NCBI RefSeq assembly: GCF_032854445.1
Contig: NC_088301.1
Span: forward strand, 44,387,116 to 44,451,115
Length of the DNA: 64,000 bases
Direction: 5' to 3'
Source: Liolophura sinensis
Lineage: Eukaryota; Mollusca; Polyplacophora; Chitonida; Chitonidae
Shown: positions 62,701 through 64,000 of the stretch, piece after piece
Numbering within the stretch: position 1 is the first letter of the stretch
How the letters are laid out: every line of letters begins with the position of its first letter
Position numbers and translations under genes: made by a program
Notes under the pieces: model-generated
What the model was told of the DNA's origin: nothing
Databases searched by the model: none
The model's input: the letters and a program-made list of their open reading frames with translations, nothing else

Positions 62701-64000
62701 CTGCAACCAAAACAAGGTCAAACAATGAAGTAGTATTTACACTGCGCCTGCGAAAAATCCTTCTCGTGCATAGGAGCTGTTTTTTTTTTTTCTTTTTCAG
62801 CCGAAGATTTCAATGTGAGCCTAAATTGAATGAATCACATGCAACACTAAGAAAACCTGCATGTATAGGTCTGACTTCTTAATACATTCGTGTGCTGAGG
62901 CTTACTGAACTTATCCACGATACGAAGTCATAACAAAATGCCGATCTGTCCACCTAGAATTCAGGATATACATCACCATGAATAGTAATGGTAACAATGG
63001 GGTATTCCTCAACCTCCTGGTGAATTTATGCATGTGTGATGTGCAAGTGTAGCGACAACTGTAATACTTTACTCACGCTAAATGGATGAGCGAAAGTAAA
63101 TTGACTGCCAACCCATATTTCTCTAAATGCACATATTCTGCAACAACACCTGAGTGTTTTTGCTAAAACAAATGAATTAAGGCTTTGAACGCAAGAGACA
63201 AATAATGCCGAACAACAACAGATTTATAACTCTATAAAAGATCTTTTCGTTTATTTTACATGTGCCAACTCTGGAAAGGACTAAGCTTGAATGGGACTCA
63301 TCAATTTGTATCTTACATGAAAGAACTCAGCACAACTCCAAGTGACAAATCGGCCATATATACGTGTCTGCAGCAATACACGAAGTTTAAAAATGTTCAT
63401 GTACCACAAAATATAAACTCAGTAACTTCCAAAATAGGAATGACCAGTATTATATCGACATGGTCAAGCTATTCAGCCTTTAACCAAACATGGATTATTG
63501 ACATGGAGAGACCATGTTGGTTAATGGCTGGCATACGAATGTCTGTTTTGACGAATATGTCAGATGTAAATAACTACCTTTATCATCATTTTTACAATGT
63601 TTGTAATATACAAATTAAGCAGGGTTAAATTTAGTTTTTCTATTATTTATATGGCTTTAGTTCGGTACAATGGAAAGAAATTTTACAAACTTTCCTTTCA
63701 GATTTGTGTGTAAAAATGACGTCAGATGATACTAAATAACTAGTTTTAGAACAGATTTTCTGCATTCACAATCTTTCATCCAAACGAAAACAAGTATCCG
63801 GTCAATAATCGATACAGCCTTTACGGGATATAGAAATCAAGAAATAACACATACGAAGCAGGACCATGTATGTAAACTACAACTCATGTACCTTATTGTC
63901 CATGTGTAAGAAAACCATATCACATGTATTTAATTAAACAGAAAAAAAAACTTGAGCCACATAGCAGAAATCAATCCTAACAGTTAAAATAATCAAACAA
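62701..64000. other. Right-edge region without a supported gene
   Basis: If the minus-strand DUF3504 exons share upstream exons, these would lie here or beyond the edge. I see none with clear signals. A plus-strand open frame of 122 codons at 63260-63628 is unrecognised. Confidence 0.35.

Noticed and set aside
63260-63628. 122-codon plus-strand open frame (MCQLWKGLSLNG...)
   Set aside because: Long for this AT-rich region, but I recognise no domain and see no splice or promoter context. Left as unassigned.

Overview
The window looks like lophotrochozoan animal DNA, most likely a mollusc. It is AT-rich, its genes are split by many short-to-medium GT-AG introns, acatgtaca-type palindromes are frequent, and it carries dispersed SINE copies ending in the tail ataagtgaaatattcttgag..aaataaataaat that is common in bivalve and gastropod genomes. 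A brachiopod cannot be excluded. A 200-base run of N at 60662-60861 shows that this is a draft scaffold.

Layout. (1) 290-30605, + strand: 37 exons of an inositol 1,4,5-trisphosphate receptor (ITPR). The 5' third, with the IP3-binding core, lies off the left edge. The window holds about 1797 residues of the regulatory region, the six-helix channel with its GGGIGD filter, and the C-terminal coiled coil, followed by a long 3' UTR to about 33380. (2) 30606-38467: 3' UTR, then gene-poor DNA with a SINE and a 112/75-bp satellite. (3) 41395-55916, + strand: a 15-exon gene for an 881-residue ROCO-family protein (Roc GTPase plus COR) with no leucine-rich repeats and no kinase. It ends in an alanine-rich tail and a CAIL prenylation box. 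An alternative first exon lies at 38604-38710. (4) 57068-62700, - strand: a tandem row of four related exons. Each enters in the same splice phase, ends in a stop codon, and encodes a recombinase-derived DUF3504-like (KCTD1/QRICH1/ZMYM-type) domain. One is intact, one runs into the N gap, and two carry frame disruptions. Their shared upstream exons, if any, lie beyond 64000.

A recurring theme is tandem-duplicated, phase-matched exons: a mutually exclusive pair and a possible cassette in ITPR, paired first exons in the ROCO gene, and the row of terminal exons on the minus strand. A 27-bp minisatellite grows directly out of one ITPR 5' splice site and multiplies that splice-donor sequence. Introns also hold other minisatellites, inverted-repeat (MITE-like) elements flanked by TTAA, and several SINE families. 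I saw no virus-like element that I could support.
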